A stretch of DNA of 64,000 nucleotides from Paenibacillus pasadenensis (lineage in GTDB: Bacteria; Bacillota; Bacilli; Paenibacillales; Paenibacillaceae), in contig NZ_JAMBOT010000001.1 in the NCBI RefSeq assembly GCF_023715725.1, positions 1,054,001 to 1,118,000 of the forward strand, in the 5' to 3' direction. The notes under the pieces are model-generated. The model ran no database searches. It was not told the DNA's origin and saw only the letters and a program-made list of their open reading frames with translations. Positions 28,133-38,022 of the stretch are shown piece by piece. Position numbers and translations under genes: made by a program. Each line of letters begins with the position of its first letter. The stretch's first letter is position 1.

Positions 28133-28819
28133 TTACATTGTTCCATGTTCCTTCAAACTGATAAAGCGTTTATCGCCAATGACAATATGATCCAGCACCT
28201 CGATGCCGATCAATTCGCCCGCCTCCTGCAGCCTGCGAGTGAGCAATATATCCTCGTTGCTCGGCGTCGGATCTCCGCTAGGATGGTTATGAGCGCAAAT
28301 GATGGATGCGCATCCATGGCGGATCGCTGCCCGAAAAACCTCCCGGGGATGAACGAGCGAGGCGTTCAGCGTGCCAATGGAGAGCGTTTCACGCGCGACG
28401 ATATGGTTTTTCGTATTCAGAAAAAGGCAGACGAAGTGCTCCACCTTCAAATATCGCAAATCCTCCATAAGATAGTTAGCGGCATCCTGCGGCCGGCGGA
28501 CGATGACGGTGTCGGACTGCTTGGTGCGGGCAAGCCGCCTTCCCAGCTCGATGCCGGCGCGAATCTGCAGCGCCTTGGCGGGGCCGATTCCCTTGATGCG
28601 GGTCAGCTCGTTATGGCCCATGTCGATCAGCCCGCGCAGGCTTCCGGAGTGGTGAAGCAGCCTGGAGGCCAGGTGAACCGCCGTTTCCTTTGAAGTGCCG
28701 GTACGCAGCAAAATAGCAAGCAGCTCGGCATGGCTGAGCGCCTCGGCGCCATGCTGCAGCATTCTTTCCCGGGGACGCTCGTCCTCCGGCCATTCTTTAA
28801 GCGAAATGGACTCCGACAT
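28133..28819 (-). CDS. radC: RadC-family JAB/MPN protein
   Basis: 228 residues. N-terminal helix-hairpin-helix (LTRIKGIGPAKALQIRAGIE) and C-terminal MPN domain with the JAMM metal motif HNHPSGDPTPSNED. Once linked to DNA repair in E. coli; the exact function is unsettled. It starts 117 bases after the maf terminator end and 42 bases before mreB in transcription order, so it may lead the mre-min operon. Confidence 0.95.
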   Translation of the reverse strand: MSESISLKEWPEDERPRERMLQHGAEALSHAELLAILLRTGTSKETAVHLASRLLHHSGSLRGLIDMGHNELTRIKGIGPAKALQIRAGIELGRRLARTKQSDTVIVRRPQDAANYLMEDLRYLKVEHFVCLFLNTKNHIVARETLSIGTLNASLVHPREVFRAAIRHGCASIICAHNHPSGDPTPSNEDILLTRRLQEAGELIGIEVLDHIVIGDKRFISLKEHGTM

Positions 28820-28938
28820 CGATTGACAACCGCCTTTGGCTTCATATTCATTTAAAGTTTACCACCATTTGCCGCTATAATCTCCTCCAATTTTCGACTT
28901 TTGCTTTGTTAACCTCTTATGTGACGATTCATCTACGC

Positions 28939-28967
28939 AAAAAGTCCACTCCTAAAGGAATGGACTT
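28939..28967 (-). terminator. Intrinsic terminator of spoIIB-DUF4321-maf
   Basis: Hairpin with arms 28942-28952 and 28957-28967 and TTTTTGC on the minus strand, 12 bases after the maf stop. Confidence 0.88.
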
Positions 28968-28978
28968 AAAATTTTGTT

Positions 28979-29797
28979 CTACGAGCGCAGCGGGCTTACG
29001 CCAAACGGCAGAAGCATCTGATATACGAGAGCTAGCGGAAGCCCCATGACACTGTAAAAATCGCCCGCGATTTCTTCAATCAGCACAGAGCCTAGCCCTT
29101 GCACGCCATAACTTCCAGCCTTGTCCAGCGGATCGCCGGAGGCAACGTAAGCTTCAATCTCGGCCTCGCTCAGCTCGCGGAAAATGACCTCGCTGCGCGT
29201 ATACCCTACTGCGCATACAGGCTCGTCCGGACTCGCTTCGGCAATGCGCCAGCGTCCGATCCGGCCCAGCCGGGCTTCGCTGCTCCAACGGAGCCCGCCG
29301 CTAGAGCGACCGCTTGCGGAGCTTGCGTCAACGGCTTCGCCGAAGGCCGGTACTGCAAGCTCGGACGCAGGGAAAGGCTGCTCCGAATCCGCGGCGCCTC
29401 TAAATTCGCGCATGCCTGTCCGCAGCAGACTGACGCCGCTGTACACCTCATGGGCGCGTCCGCTCAGCCGCCGCAGCGTGCGGCATGCATCCGCGGCATC
29501 TGCCGGCTTGCCAAGCACTTCTCCGTCGAGAACAACGATTGTATCTCCGCCAAGCACCAAAGCAGACCGGCCCTCCTGCAAATCGGCCGCAGAAAGCCGC
29601 TGAGCGGCAGCCGCAGCTTTGCGCAGACTGAGCTCCGTTACAATTTCATGGGGCTCTAGCCCCGGTTCAACCGTCTCATCCGTATCTGTTGCCAGCACTT
29701 CGACCGGCAGCGGCAGCCGCAGCGCTGCGACGAGCTCCCTGCGCCTCGGGGATGAAGAGGCAAGCACAAGCCGGTCCAGTGCATATCGTTCGTTCAT
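28979..29797 (-). CDS. maf: Maf-type nucleoside triphosphate pyrophosphatase with a long insertion
   Basis: Maf proteins hydrolyse non-canonical or excess dTTP/UTP and in B. subtilis affect septation. 272 residues against about 190 usual. N-terminal LVLASSSPRRRELVAAL, TDTDETVE, LVLGGDTIVVLDGEVLGKP and the C-terminal GDPLDKAGSYGVQGLGSVLI plus GDFYSVMGLPL are all present. Between residues ~127 and ~195 an Ala/Ser/Gly-rich segment of about 65 residues interrupts the domain, in the hairpin after VYSGVSLL. The reading frame and catalytic residues are intact, so the protein should fold. Confidence 0.94.
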   Translation of the reverse strand: MNERYALDRLVLASSSPRRRELVAALRLPLPVEVLATDTDETVEPGLEPHEIVTELSLRKAAAAAQRLSAADLQEGRSALVLGGDTIVVLDGEVLGKPADAADACRTLRRLSGRAHEVYSGVSLLRTGMREFRGAADSEQPFPASELAVPAFGEAVDASSASGRSSGGLRWSSEARLGRIGRWRIAEASPDEPVCAVGYTRSEVIFRELSEAEIEAYVASGDPLDKAGSYGVQGLGSVLIEEIAGDFYSVMGLPLALVYQMLLPFGVSPLRS

Positions 29798-29926
29798 CGT
29801 TAAGTCTCCTTCAAGTTCGCTTCCTACGTCGCAACCGGTGTCCGGTTCAGCAGCAGGCGCTGCGCGAATGACGAACGCCGATGCTCCCCAACACGCACGA
29901 TGTTTTCTAAATAATCCGCTGCCTTA

Positions 29927-30169
29927 TTAAAGCTTGCGGTAAAGCCAAAAGGCCAGCACAAGGCAGGCCAGGCTGACAACGCTAAAATTCAGCGTCAGCT
30001 CAAGCTTGTAGCTGAGCAGCCCCAAATCGGCCGATGGCTTCCAATCCAGCTTCGCTGAACGAGTCAGCGCGGCTAAGGAAGGAACCTCCTTCAGCCAACG
30101 GTCTGCCAGCGCTCCGGCAAGCAAGCCGAGCACCGCGAACAGGAGCAGCGTCCATCCGTTCTTTTTCAT
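29927..30169 (-). CDS. Small DUF4321-type membrane protein
   Basis: 80 residues from ATG 30169, preceded by GGAGGG. Two membrane helices (WTLLLFAVLGLLAGALADRWL and SVVSLACLVLAFWLYRKL) flank LGLLSYKLELTLNFSV, which fits DUF4321 proteins found beside maf in Paenibacillus and clostridia. Function unknown. A longer frame to 30409 covers the spoIIB end and lacks a ribosome site. The 175 bases upstream hold no other gene. Confidence 0.75.
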   Translation of the reverse strand: MKKNGWTLLLFAVLGLLAGALADRWLKEVPSLAALTRSAKLDWKPSADLGLLSYKLELTLNFSVVSLACLVLAFWLYRKL

Positions 30170-30344
30170 CTGCCGTCCCTCCGCCCTGGGTCCAAATCTT
30201 GTCCCATTATAAGGGAAGAAGCCGCTCTCAAGCAATGTGAAGCAGCCGGGTCCCGACCTGACAGGCGGCTTTCCCGGCTTGGCCATGACGCCCTTCAGAT
30301 AAAAACTTCCGTTCCATACGTCGTAAAGGCGTGCAAGAGCTTCC

Positions 30345-31940
30345 TTACTTTTTCCCGGCCGAAGCAGCCGCTGCTTCACGCAGCTCGCGCTGGGCAAACA
30401 CCGCTTCAAGCAGCTTGCTCTGAACCGTCCAGAGCAGCTTCATAGAAGGCGCTTTATTGTATGCAGCCAGCGCATTCGAAGCCCCCTCCATCGCCGTAAC
30501 AAGCGAGCCGGCTGCCGCCTGTTCTTTTTTACCGGACAAGCTCTCCTTAAAGGCTGCTGCCTCCTTGAGCCAATCATCCCGCTTGGTGTTCCAGGAGCTC
30601 ATTGCCTCCGCTCCGACTGCGGACGGTTTGTTCACGGACAGCTGGGCGGCGGCAAGCCCTGCAAGCGAACGGATCAGCTCGCTGCTATTGGCATCAAAAC
30701 TCTCTGCTTTCTCCGCGCTTCCCCCAAACAAAATTTCCGCTACTGCAGGAAGCTTGGCTTCCTTAATGTAAACCTCTGTCCCGTCAAGCTTGCTCCGGAG
30801 CGTCTCAGCGCCTTTGCGGTCCAGTGCCATGCCCGCGTAAACGCGGTAATCCGTGCCGCTATAGGCCAGCGCGGAGGCAAGTCCCGCCTTTTTCAAATCG
30901 GATGCCGCGGCCTCCGCGCTTACTTTAGAGGAAAACACTCCGTACTGCAAAAGCTGGTACGTCTGCGCAGGCCACGCTGCAGCGACCGGCTTAGCCGGTC
31001 CGGGAGCAGCCGTTTCCGTTTTTGAATCCGTGTTAGGTGCAGGATCATTCGAAACACCTTGCCCCGGCTCCACAGCCTGAATGCCGCCGACGGTTTCTTC
31101 TGCAACCCCTCCGTCGGAGAACATACCGCCTCCTGCAAACAGAGTCAGCGTAATATATCCAAATACCGCTCCCGTCAAAATCGCACCAACAACCGATAAC
31201 AGCACGATCGTCCACGAGGGCCCGCCGGCACGGTCGCCTGTTTTGCCAACTCCAGGCGCGACCGCCAGTATGCCTCTTTTACGGGAAGGCCGGGCTGCAT
31301 CCAGCTCAATCAGCGGCCCGTTATGCCTAAGCTCGGCGTCGAACACATCCGCCGGAAGGAGACTCTGCGGTGTTTGCAGCTTTTTAGCGCTCTTTACTGA
31401 AGCCGCAGGAGGAACGGGAGGAGGATAGATAGCCTCGCTGTCGCTCCATGGCCAATCCACAACAGCTTGAACGCCCCAATCCTTGTCATCGGACTGTCCG
31501 CGAAACGGCTCACGATCTTGAGTATGCTCCTGCCCGGCAACCCGCTCGACGTTGAGTTCCCAGACCGCATCAAGCTCTTCATCAGCCTCAGCCCAGTCCG
31601 CATCTTCATGAAGCGAATTTCTGCGCGGCGCATCGAAACCCGGCTCGCCGTCTTCCTCAGCCTCTACGTTCCCGCCGCTTAAAATATTTTCAGCCGGCTG
31701 CGGCTGCGGCTCAAGCTCCTCTATCGAACCCTGGAACGGACTGCTCCATGGTTTGTACTCCTCGGTAAACCGCATCGCCGACAGCTCCGTTTCCGCCTCC
31801 ATAGCCCCGCTCTCTGCGGCGCGGCCGGACAAAACCTGCGGCTGGACGGCAGCGTGAGCGGACAGCATCGACACAGCGCTTTTTTCCTGCACCAGCTTGC
31901 CGCTCCCATTGGGACGGTATGTTACACGGGCCTTTGTCAT
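30345..31940 (-). CDS. spoIIB: SpoIIB-like SPOR-domain membrane protein
   Basis: In B. subtilis SpoIIB localises to the sporulation septum through its SPOR domain and helps engulfment. 531 residues from ATG 31940, preceded by AAGGAGAGG; 332 residues in B. subtilis. A long acidic cytoplasmic region (~1-235), one membrane helix at ~242-268 (TIVLLSVVGAILTGAVFGYI), a Pro/Ala/Thr linker, a SPOR repeat at ~325-395 (YQLLQYGVFSSKVSAEAAAS, YRVYAGMALDRKGAETL), and an Ala-rich helical C-terminus. The call rests on SPOR, topology and the folC-side/maf-side position of spoIIB in B. subtilis. comC is absent. Confidence 0.75.
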   Translation of the reverse strand: MTKARVTYRPNGSGKLVQEKSAVSMLSAHAAVQPQVLSGRAAESGAMEAETELSAMRFTEEYKPWSSPFQGSIEELEPQPQPAENILSGGNVEAEEDGEPGFDAPRRNSLHEDADWAEADEELDAVWELNVERVAGQEHTQDREPFRGQSDDKDWGVQAVVDWPWSDSEAIYPPPVPPAASVKSAKKLQTPQSLLPADVFDAELRHNGPLIELDAARPSRKRGILAVAPGVGKTGDRAGGPSWTIVLLSVVGAILTGAVFGYITLTLFAGGGMFSDGGVAEETVGGIQAVEPGQGVSNDPAPNTDSKTETAAPGPAKPVAAAWPAQTYQLLQYGVFSSKVSAEAAASDLKKAGLASALAYSGTDYRVYAGMALDRKGAETLRSKLDGTEVYIKEAKLPAVAEILFGGSAEKAESFDANSSELIRSLAGLAAAQLSVNKPSAVGAEAMSSWNTKRDDWLKEAAAFKESLSGKKEQAAAGSLVTAMEGASNALAAYNKAPSMKLLWTVQSKLLEAVFAQRELREAAAASAGKK

Positions 31941-32025
31941 CGTTTTCCTCTCCTTGCATACTGAGTTCATACTCTACTCTATGAGACTAGCAGCAAAGAT
32001 ATGACCTGTTGCATAAATGAGAGGA

Positions 32026-32064
32026 TCAAAAAAACCGGTTTGAAGGGTTTCCCCGTCAAACCGG
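32026..32064 (-). terminator. Intrinsic terminator of valS-folC-murC
   Basis: Hairpin with arms CCGGTTTGA (32035-32043) and TCAAACCGG (32056-32064) followed by seven T on the minus strand, just after the murC stop. Confidence 0.9.
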
Positions 32065-32081
32065 CATAAAATCAAACTAGA

Positions 32082-33497
32082 TTAAGAGGACTTTTCACCC
32101 TCGTGGCGCTCGCGCAGCAGCTGCGCCAAGCCTTCGCCTGCTTTCCAAATGTCTCCCGCACCCATCGTTACGACGAGATCGCCTGGAGCGATACGGGCGG
32201 CAAGCTCCGCCTGAACCTCTTCCTTGGTCGGAATATAGGCGGTGTTTGCGTTGCTGTTTTTGACGATCAGCTCCACAAGCTTGCGCGAGTTGACGCCTTC
32301 AATTTCTTTTTCGCCCGCAGGGGAGTAGATATCGGTAATAATAACCTCGTCCGCCTCGCCAAACGCGCGGCTGAATTGCTCCAGCAGGAAGAACGTACGC
32401 GTATAACGCTGCGGCTGGAATACGGCTACAATGCGCTTTCCGGTCGCTTTGGCGGCGCTGATCGTCGCCTGAATCTCGGTCGGATGATGCGCATAATCGT
32501 CGATGACGAGAATATCGTTCACGTCGCCAAGCACCTGGAAGCGGCGCTTCGCTCCGATAAATTCCTTGATTGCGGCTGCAGCGGCGCCAAACGGAATGCC
32601 TGCTTCCATGCACGTAATCAGCGTTGCCATCGCATTGTAGACGTTATGGCGGCCAGGCACGGACAGCTGCACGATGCCCAGCTCCTGTCCCGCGCGGGAC
32701 AAGGTGAACGTCACTTTGCGGTCGCCAAGCACAAGGTTCGAAGCGACGAATTCCGCATCGGCATGGTCAATCCCGTAGGTGATGATCCGGTCTGCGGGCA
32801 AAGCGTCCGCCGCGCGCGGCAGCAGCTCGCGGACGATCGGGTCGTCGATGCAGACGACGGCACGGCCGTCCTCCTTCACCTGGGAGAGGAACTGCACGTA
32901 CGCGGACTTCAAATTCTCGAAGTTGCCGTCGTAGTTCTCCAGATGGTCCGGCTCGATGTTCGTCACAACGGCAATGGCCGGGTGATAATGCAGGAACGAA
33001 CCGTCGCTCTCGTCGGCTTCGGCAACGACGTATTCCCCTTTGCCGGCTTTGGCGTTTGTGCCGACATTGACGATTTCTCCGCCAATAATATAGGTCGGGT
33101 CCGCGCCGCAGCTCTCCATCACAAGCGCAATCATCGAGGAAGTTGTTGTTTTGCCGTGCGCGCCTGCAACTGCGACGCCTTTGCCGGCGTTCATCAGCCG
33201 GGCCAGCATCTGGGAGCGGTGCAGCACCGGAATTTTCAATTCCTCGGCTGCGCGGCGCTCCACGTTATCTCTCGGCAGCGCTGTGCTGTATACAACCAGA
33301 TCAGCGCCGCTCACATATTTGGCATCGTGGCCGATATGGATTTCTGCTCCCTTTTTGGCGAGTTTGTCCGTAAGCTCAGCCCGGGCAACGTCAGACCCCG
33401 TCACCTTATAACCGAGCTCCAGCATGACACGCGCGATTGCGCTCATGCCGTATCCGCCTATCCCGATAAAATGAACGTGTTCTGCTGTCGTCGTCAT
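32082..33497 (-). CDS. murC: UDP-N-acetylmuramate--L-alanine ligase
   Basis: Adds L-Ala to UDP-MurNAc, the first peptide step of peptidoglycan synthesis. 471 residues from ATG 33497, with GGTGA five bases before it; GTG 33509 has too short a spacing. N-terminal HFIGIGGYGMSAIARVM, ATP loop AGAHGKTTTSSMI, and VIDDYAHHPTEIQATI are Mur-ligase marks. It overlaps the folC end region. In B. subtilis murC lies elsewhere, so the folC-murC pair is a Paenibacillus-like trait. Confidence 0.97.
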   Translation of the reverse strand: MTTTAEHVHFIGIGGYGMSAIARVMLELGYKVTGSDVARAELTDKLAKKGAEIHIGHDAKYVSGADLVVYSTALPRDNVERRAAEELKIPVLHRSQMLARLMNAGKGVAVAGAHGKTTTSSMIALVMESCGADPTYIIGGEIVNVGTNAKAGKGEYVVAEADESDGSFLHYHPAIAVVTNIEPDHLENYDGNFENLKSAYVQFLSQVKEDGRAVVCIDDPIVRELLPRAADALPADRIITYGIDHADAEFVASNLVLGDRKVTFTLSRAGQELGIVQLSVPGRHNVYNAMATLITCMEAGIPFGAAAAAIKEFIGAKRRFQVLGDVNDILVIDDYAHHPTEIQATISAAKATGKRIVAVFQPQRYTRTFFLLEQFSRAFGEADEVIITDIYSPAGEKEIEGVNSRKLVELIVKNSNANTAYIPTKEEVQAELAARIAPGDLVVTMGAGDIWKAGEGLAQLLRERHEGEKSS

Positions 33498-33502
33498 GAC
33501 GG

Positions 33503-34888
33503 TCACCAACCTTTTTCAGAATCCGGCAGCCCAAGCACATTTGCGCGGACATCGGCTATAAGATAAAGTGTGCCGGTAACGACCGGCAGATCACCCGGGG
33601 CCGCAGCCTGCTCCAAACGGCGCAGAGCTTGCGTCCAATCGGGTTCTACGATAATTTCAGGCGAAACGCCGAGCGCATTCGCTTCTTCCCGCGCCAGCTC
33701 CGCAAGCGCGGCGGCTGGCATGGCCTTGCGGAAAGCAGGCTGCGTAACGACAAATGTATCCACTATAGGGAGTATATGCCGGAGAACGTCCCGGTGATTC
33801 TTGTTATCCAGCATTCCCATCATGAGATGAAGCCTATCATAGGAATACGTGTCCCGCAGAGCGGCGGCCAACGATGCCGCGCCTTCCGGATTATGCGCTC
33901 CGTCCAGCAGCAGCCGCGGCTCCGTCCGCACCATCTCCAGACGGCCCGGCCACTGGGCAAGCCGCAACCCGGCCCGCAGCTGCTCGTCCTCGACGAGCAG
34001 CGCATTGTACTGGCGCAGCACCTCCAGCGCCATGACGGCAGCGGCGGCGTTTTTGCGCTGATGCGCGCCGCCGAGGCCGAGCGCGAGCGAATCTATCGCC
34101 CGGAAAGGTCCCTGGAAGCGGAAGCTTTGCTCCGTTTCCGTCGCTTCAATCCGCGTTTCGCTGAATTGCTCGCCGAGCTGATAAAGCGTCGACTTCGAGG
34201 CGCGGGCCGTTTCGCGAATGATTTCCAGCGCCTCCGCATTTTCCACTGTGCTGACGACCGGCACGCCAGGCTTGATAATGCCGGCTTTTTCGCGGGCGAC
34301 CGCTGCAATCGAATCGCCAAGCACGTCCATGTGGTCGTGGCCTACGTTCGTAATAATCGACATGACAGGAGTAACGATATTCGTCACATCCAAACGGCCG
34401 CCTAGCCCCGTCTCCCAAACGACGTAATCCGGGTACGTAACCTTGGCAAAAAACAAAATGGCCAGTGCCGTCGACACCTCAAACATCGTTGGCGATCCGT
34501 GCTCTGTTGCAGCGATTTCTTCGACATGCGGCTTAAGCTCATTGGCAAGACGCAGCAGCGTCTCTTCTTCTATATCTTGTCCATTATAGCGGAAGCGGTT
34601 CGTAAACTTCGTGATATAAGGGGACGTAAATGTCCCCGTATCGTATCCGCCGCGAATTAGCGTCTCTGTCAAATAGGCGCAAACCGAGCCTTTGCCGTTG
34701 GTGCCGGCAACGTGAATGAAACGCAGACGGCGCTCCGGATTGCCAAGGCGCTCCATCAGCAGCCGGATGCGGTCGAGCCCCGGACGAATGCCGAAATTGA
34801 TCAGCCCTTCGATCCAGTCTCTCGCTTCTCCATAGGTGGAGAGAACGGCTGCGGAGCCGGACTCTCCTTTAACATTGTCGTCATTCAT
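33503..34888 (-). CDS. folC: Folylpolyglutamate synthase / dihydrofolate synthase
   Basis: Adds glutamates to folates. 461 residues. HVAGTNGKGSVCAYLTETL is the ATP loop, TSPYITKFTNRFRYNGQ the folate side, and WPGRLEMV...LLLDGAHNPEGAASL the C-terminal Mur-like domain. Its ATG shares one base with the valS stop (TAATG), so it is translationally coupled to valS. Confidence 0.97.
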   Translation of the reverse strand: MNDDNVKGESGSAAVLSTYGEARDWIEGLINFGIRPGLDRIRLLMERLGNPERRLRFIHVAGTNGKGSVCAYLTETLIRGGYDTGTFTSPYITKFTNRFRYNGQDIEEETLLRLANELKPHVEEIAATEHGSPTMFEVSTALAILFFAKVTYPDYVVWETGLGGRLDVTNIVTPVMSIITNVGHDHMDVLGDSIAAVAREKAGIIKPGVPVVSTVENAEALEIIRETARASKSTLYQLGEQFSETRIEATETEQSFRFQGPFRAIDSLALGLGGAHQRKNAAAAVMALEVLRQYNALLVEDEQLRAGLRLAQWPGRLEMVRTEPRLLLDGAHNPEGAASLAAALRDTYSYDRLHLMMGMLDNKNHRDVLRHILPIVDTFVVTQPAFRKAMPAAALAELAREEANALGVSPEIIVEPDWTQALRRLEQAAAPGDLPVVTGTLYLIADVRANVLGLPDSEKGW

Positions 34889-37548
34889 TAGCCGCGCAGC
34901 TCCTCAATCCGGGCCAATACTTTATCAAGCTTCGCCTGATAATCGGCCCGTTTCGCTTTTTCCTCGTCGATGACTTTGGCTGGTGCTTTGGCGACAAACC
35001 CTTCGTTGGACAGCTTTTTGTCCACGCGCTCCACCTCGGAGCGAAGCACGCCGGCCTCCTTGTTCAGACGGGCGATCTCCTGCTCGATATCGATAAGGCC
35101 AGCCAGCGGCAGGTACAGCTCGGCGCCGGTGACAATTGCCGTCATCGCTTTATCAGGCGCGGACAGCTCAGAATCAATAACGAGGGAAGACGTGCCGGCA
35201 AAGCGGCGGAGCAGCTCTTCGTTCGCCTGCAAAATCGCCTGCTGATCTGCTCCGGATGGCTTAATTTGCAGCTCGATTTTTTTGCTCATCGGCACGTTGA
35301 CCTCTGCCCGGATGTTGCGGACGGAACGGATTGAGCTCATAAGCAGCTCCATCTCGCGCACCGCCTCAGGAGCCTCCAGAGCAGCGTCGTATTGCGGCCA
35401 TTCCGCAATCGAGATGCTGTCGCCGGAATGCGGCAGATGCTGCCAAATCTCCTCGCTGATAAACGGCATGAACGGATGAATCAGGCGCTGCGTGCGGTCA
35501 AGCACGTATGCGAGCACGGATTGCGTCGCTTTTTTCGCCTCGGGATTGCTGCCGTAAAGGTTCAGCTTGGCAACCTCGATGTACCAGTCGCACAGATCGT
35601 CCCAGATGAAGTTGTACAGCAGTCGTCCGGTTTCGCCAAAATCATACGTGTCGATCAGACGCGTCACGTCGCGGGACGTCTCGTTCATGCGGTGCAAAAT
35701 CCAGCGGTCCGCTGTGCCAAGCTTCACGCTAATGTCGATATCCTCGTAGCGGAAGCCTTCCAGATTCATCAGCGCAAAGCGGGAGGCGTTCCAGATTTTA
35801 TTGGCGAAGTTGCGGGCCTGCTCCACTTTTTCGATGCGGAAACGCAAATCCTGCCCCGGCGTGCTGCCAGTGGAAAGCATAAAGCGCATCGCGTCTGCGC
35901 CGTACTGCTCGATAATATCCAGCGGATCCACGCCGTTGCCGAGTGATTTGGACATCTTTTGACCTTCGGCATCACGCACCAGACCGTGCATGAGCACGTC
36001 CTTGAACGGAATCTTATCCGTGAATTCAAGGGCGGTGAAAATCATGCGCGCTACCCAGAAGTAAATGATGTCATATCCTGTGACGAGCAAGTCGTTCGGA
36101 TAGTAGCGCTTGAAGTCTTCGCTGTCCGTATCCGGCCAGCCCATCGTGGAGAACGGCCATAGAGCCGAGCTGAACCACGTATCCAGCACGTCGTTGTCCT
36201 GGCGCAGCGTGCCGCCGCAGCCCGGACATGTGTCCAAATCTTCACGCGCCACATGAATCGTGCCGCATGCATCGCAATGCCAAGCCGGAATGCGGTGGCC
36301 CCACCACAGCTGGCGGGAAATACACCAGTCACGCACATTTTCGATCCAGTTCAGGTAAATTTTTTCGAAGCGGTCCGGCACAAAGTTTACGCCGTTGCCG
36401 GATTTTTGCGCCTCAATGGCGCGGTCGGCTAGCGGCTTCATGGCCACAAACCACTGCGTGGACAGGTAAGGCTCAACAACGGCGCCGCTGCGCTCGCTGT
36501 GGCCGACCTGATGCACATGCTCCTCGATTCGAACGAGCACGCCGCTCTCCTTCAAGTCGGCGACGAGCTTTTTACGCGCATCGGCGCGGTCCAGTCCTTG
36601 ATAAGGTCCCGCCTCGGCGTTCATAACGCCGCTTTCGTCCATCACGATAATTTGCGGCAGGTTATGGCGCTGGCCAACCTCAAAGTCGTTCGGGTCATGA
36701 GCCGGCGTAATTTTGACAGCTCCGGAACCGAAGTCCTTTTCCACATATTCGTCCGCGATAACCGGAATTTCACGGCCGATAACCGGCAGCACGAGGTTTT
36801 TGCCGATCAGGGCGCTGTAACGCTCGTCTTCGGGATGAACCGCTACGGCCGTATCGCCGAGCATCGTCTCCGGGCGGGTCGTAGCGACCGTCACATGGCC
36901 GCTGCCGTCAGCGAGCGGATACTGCAGATGATACAGATTTCCGTTAACTTCTTTGTATTCAACCTCGATATCCGACAGCGCCGTGCGAGCCGCAGGATCC
37001 CAGTTAATAATTTTGGCTCCGCGATAGATCAGGCCTTTTTCATAGAGCCGGACGAATACTTCCCGCACCGCTTTGGACAGCCCTTCGTCCAGCGTGAAGC
37101 GCTCGCGGGAGTAGTCGAGCGAAAGGCCCATTTTGCCCCATTGGCTGCGGATCGTATTGGCGTAGGTATCCTTCCATTCCCACACCTGCTCCAGGAATTT
37201 CTCGCGGCCCAGATCGTGGCGGCTTACGCCGCTCTCGCGCAGCTTCTGCTCCACGCGCGTTTGTGTTGCGATGCCGGCATGGTCGGTGCCTGGCAGCCAC
37301 AGAGCGTCAAACCCCTGCATGCGCTTTGTGCGGATCATAATGTCCTGCAGCGTGAAGTCCAGCGCATGGCCGATGTGAAGCATGCCCGTTACGTTTGGCG
37401 GCGGAATTACGATTGTGTACGGTTTTGCTTCCGGTACGCGGCCGGCTTTGAAAAAACCTCCGCTGTTCCAAAGCTCCGTGCTTTTTTGCTCGGCGCTGCG
37501 GGGGTCGTACGTAGTTGGCATTTCAATAGTAGGCTGATGCTCTGACAT
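34888..37548 (-). CDS. valS: Valyl-tRNA synthetase
   Basis: Charges tRNA-Val, with editing of Thr. 886 residues from ATG 37548 ([16 protein letters not shown]), which has GAGGGTG upstream; the frame from 37569 lacks a ribosome site. Class I motifs are [13 protein letters not shown] (HIGH) and KMSKSLGNG. The CP1 editing domain has [21 protein letters not shown] zinc-like CDACGTIH...CPGCGG pair is present, and a coiled coil closes the C-terminus ([19 protein letters not shown]). Expression is set by the T-box upstream. Confidence 0.98.
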   Translation of the reverse strand: MSEHQPTIEMPTTYDPRSAEQKSTELWNSGGFFKAGRVPEAKPYTIVIPPPNVTGMLHIGHALDFTLQDIMIRTKRMQGFDALWLPGTDHAGIATQTRVEQKLRESGVSRHDLGREKFLEQVWEWKDTYANTIRSQWGKMGLSLDYSRERFTLDEGLSKAVREVFVRLYEKGLIYRGAKIINWDPAARTALSDIEVEYKEVNGNLYHLQYPLADGSGHVTVATTRPETMLGDTAVAVHPEDERYSALIGKNLVLPVIGREIPVIADEYVEKDFGSGAVKITPAHDPNDFEVGQRHNLPQIIVMDESGVMNAEAGPYQGLDRADARKKLVADLKESGVLVRIEEHVHQVGHSERSGAVVEPYLSTQWFVAMKPLADRAIEAQKSGNGVNFVPDRFEKIYLNWIENVRDWCISRQLWWGHRIPAWHCDACGTIHVAREDLDTCPGCGGTLRQDNDVLDTWFSSALWPFSTMGWPDTDSEDFKRYYPNDLLVTGYDIIYFWVARMIFTALEFTDKIPFKDVLMHGLVRDAEGQKMSKSLGNGVDPLDIIEQYGADAMRFMLSTGSTPGQDLRFRIEKVEQARNFANKIWNASRFALMNLEGFRYEDIDISVKLGTADRWILHRMNETSRDVTRLIDTYDFGETGRLLYNFIWDDLCDWYIEVAKLNLYGSNPEAKKATQSVLAYVLDRTQRLIHPFMPFISEEIWQHLPHSGDSISIAEWPQYDAALEAPEAVREMELLMSSIRSVRNIRAEVNVPMSKKIELQIKPSGADQQAILQANEELLRRFAGTSSLVIDSELSAPDKAMTAIVTGAELYLPLAGLIDIEQEIARLNKEAGVLRSEVERVDKKLSNEGFVAKAPAKVIDEEKAKRADYQAKLDKVLARIEELRG

Positions 37549-37618
37549 GTCATATTCACCCTCGTTCATATAATTAGGCTATAGTTGGTCTCAAGTAGAA
37601 GGATTAGGCCCAGACCGA

Positions 37619-37915
37619 CAAAAAAAGCCTTCCGCCCCTTGTATAGCAAAGGACGAAAGGCATTGGCTTCCGCGGTACCACCTTTGTTCCGCTCGCGGTC
37701 AATTGACCCGGACGGCACTTTGGCGCTGGATAACGGCTGCGGCCGGCAACGGCTGGCCGGATCGAGCTGAGCTCGCGGCATGACCATTGCAACTCCGGGG
37801 CGACCTGTACGACTTTGCAACCTGCGGACCTTCCAGCACTTTCAGTCCGCTCTCTGTAGGCGCCCGGCGCACTCTTCCCCATCCTCGTTGTTCACTAAGA
37901 ATACTGGTAAATAAT
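37619..37915 (-). promoter_or_regulatory. T-box riboswitch of valS
   Basis: A 300-base leader carries the T-box core AAAGGTGGTACCGCGG (37670-37685), which base-pairs with the tRNA acceptor end, followed by a terminator with arms ~37626-37638 and ~37649-37660 and a seven-T tail (37619-37625). A GTC triplet at 37811-37813, followed by a purine, on the 3' side of stem I is the likely valine specifier. Uncharged tRNA-Val should favour antitermination and valS-folC-murC expression. Confidence 0.93.
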
Positions 37916-37922
37916 CAGTTCT

Positions 37923-37951
37923 AGTTTAACGTTGTTGGTTGCCGTAGTCAA
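37923..37951 (-). promoter_or_regulatory. Sigma-A promoter of the valS T-box transcript
   Basis: -35 TTGACT (37946-37951) and -10 TAAACT (37923-37928), 17 bases apart, directly before the T-box leader. Confidence 0.75.
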
Positions 37952-37980
37952 CTCGCCTTCTGTTTGAAGGAAAGATAAAC

Positions 37981-38016
37981 AAAATCCCCTACTTCTAAAT
38001 TAAGAAGCGGGGATTA
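37981..38016 (-). terminator. Intrinsic terminator of the TIR-like two-gene unit
   Basis: Hairpin with arms 37983-37996 and 38003-38015 followed by TTTTG on the minus strand, seven bases after the small gene stop. It isolates the unit from valS. Confidence 0.8.
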
Positions 38017-38022
38017 ATAAAG

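Noticed and set aside
32103..33566. Plus-strand open frame of about 490 codons opposite murC
   Set aside because: Antisense shadow of an intact murC, with His/Arg-rich, protein-unlike composition.
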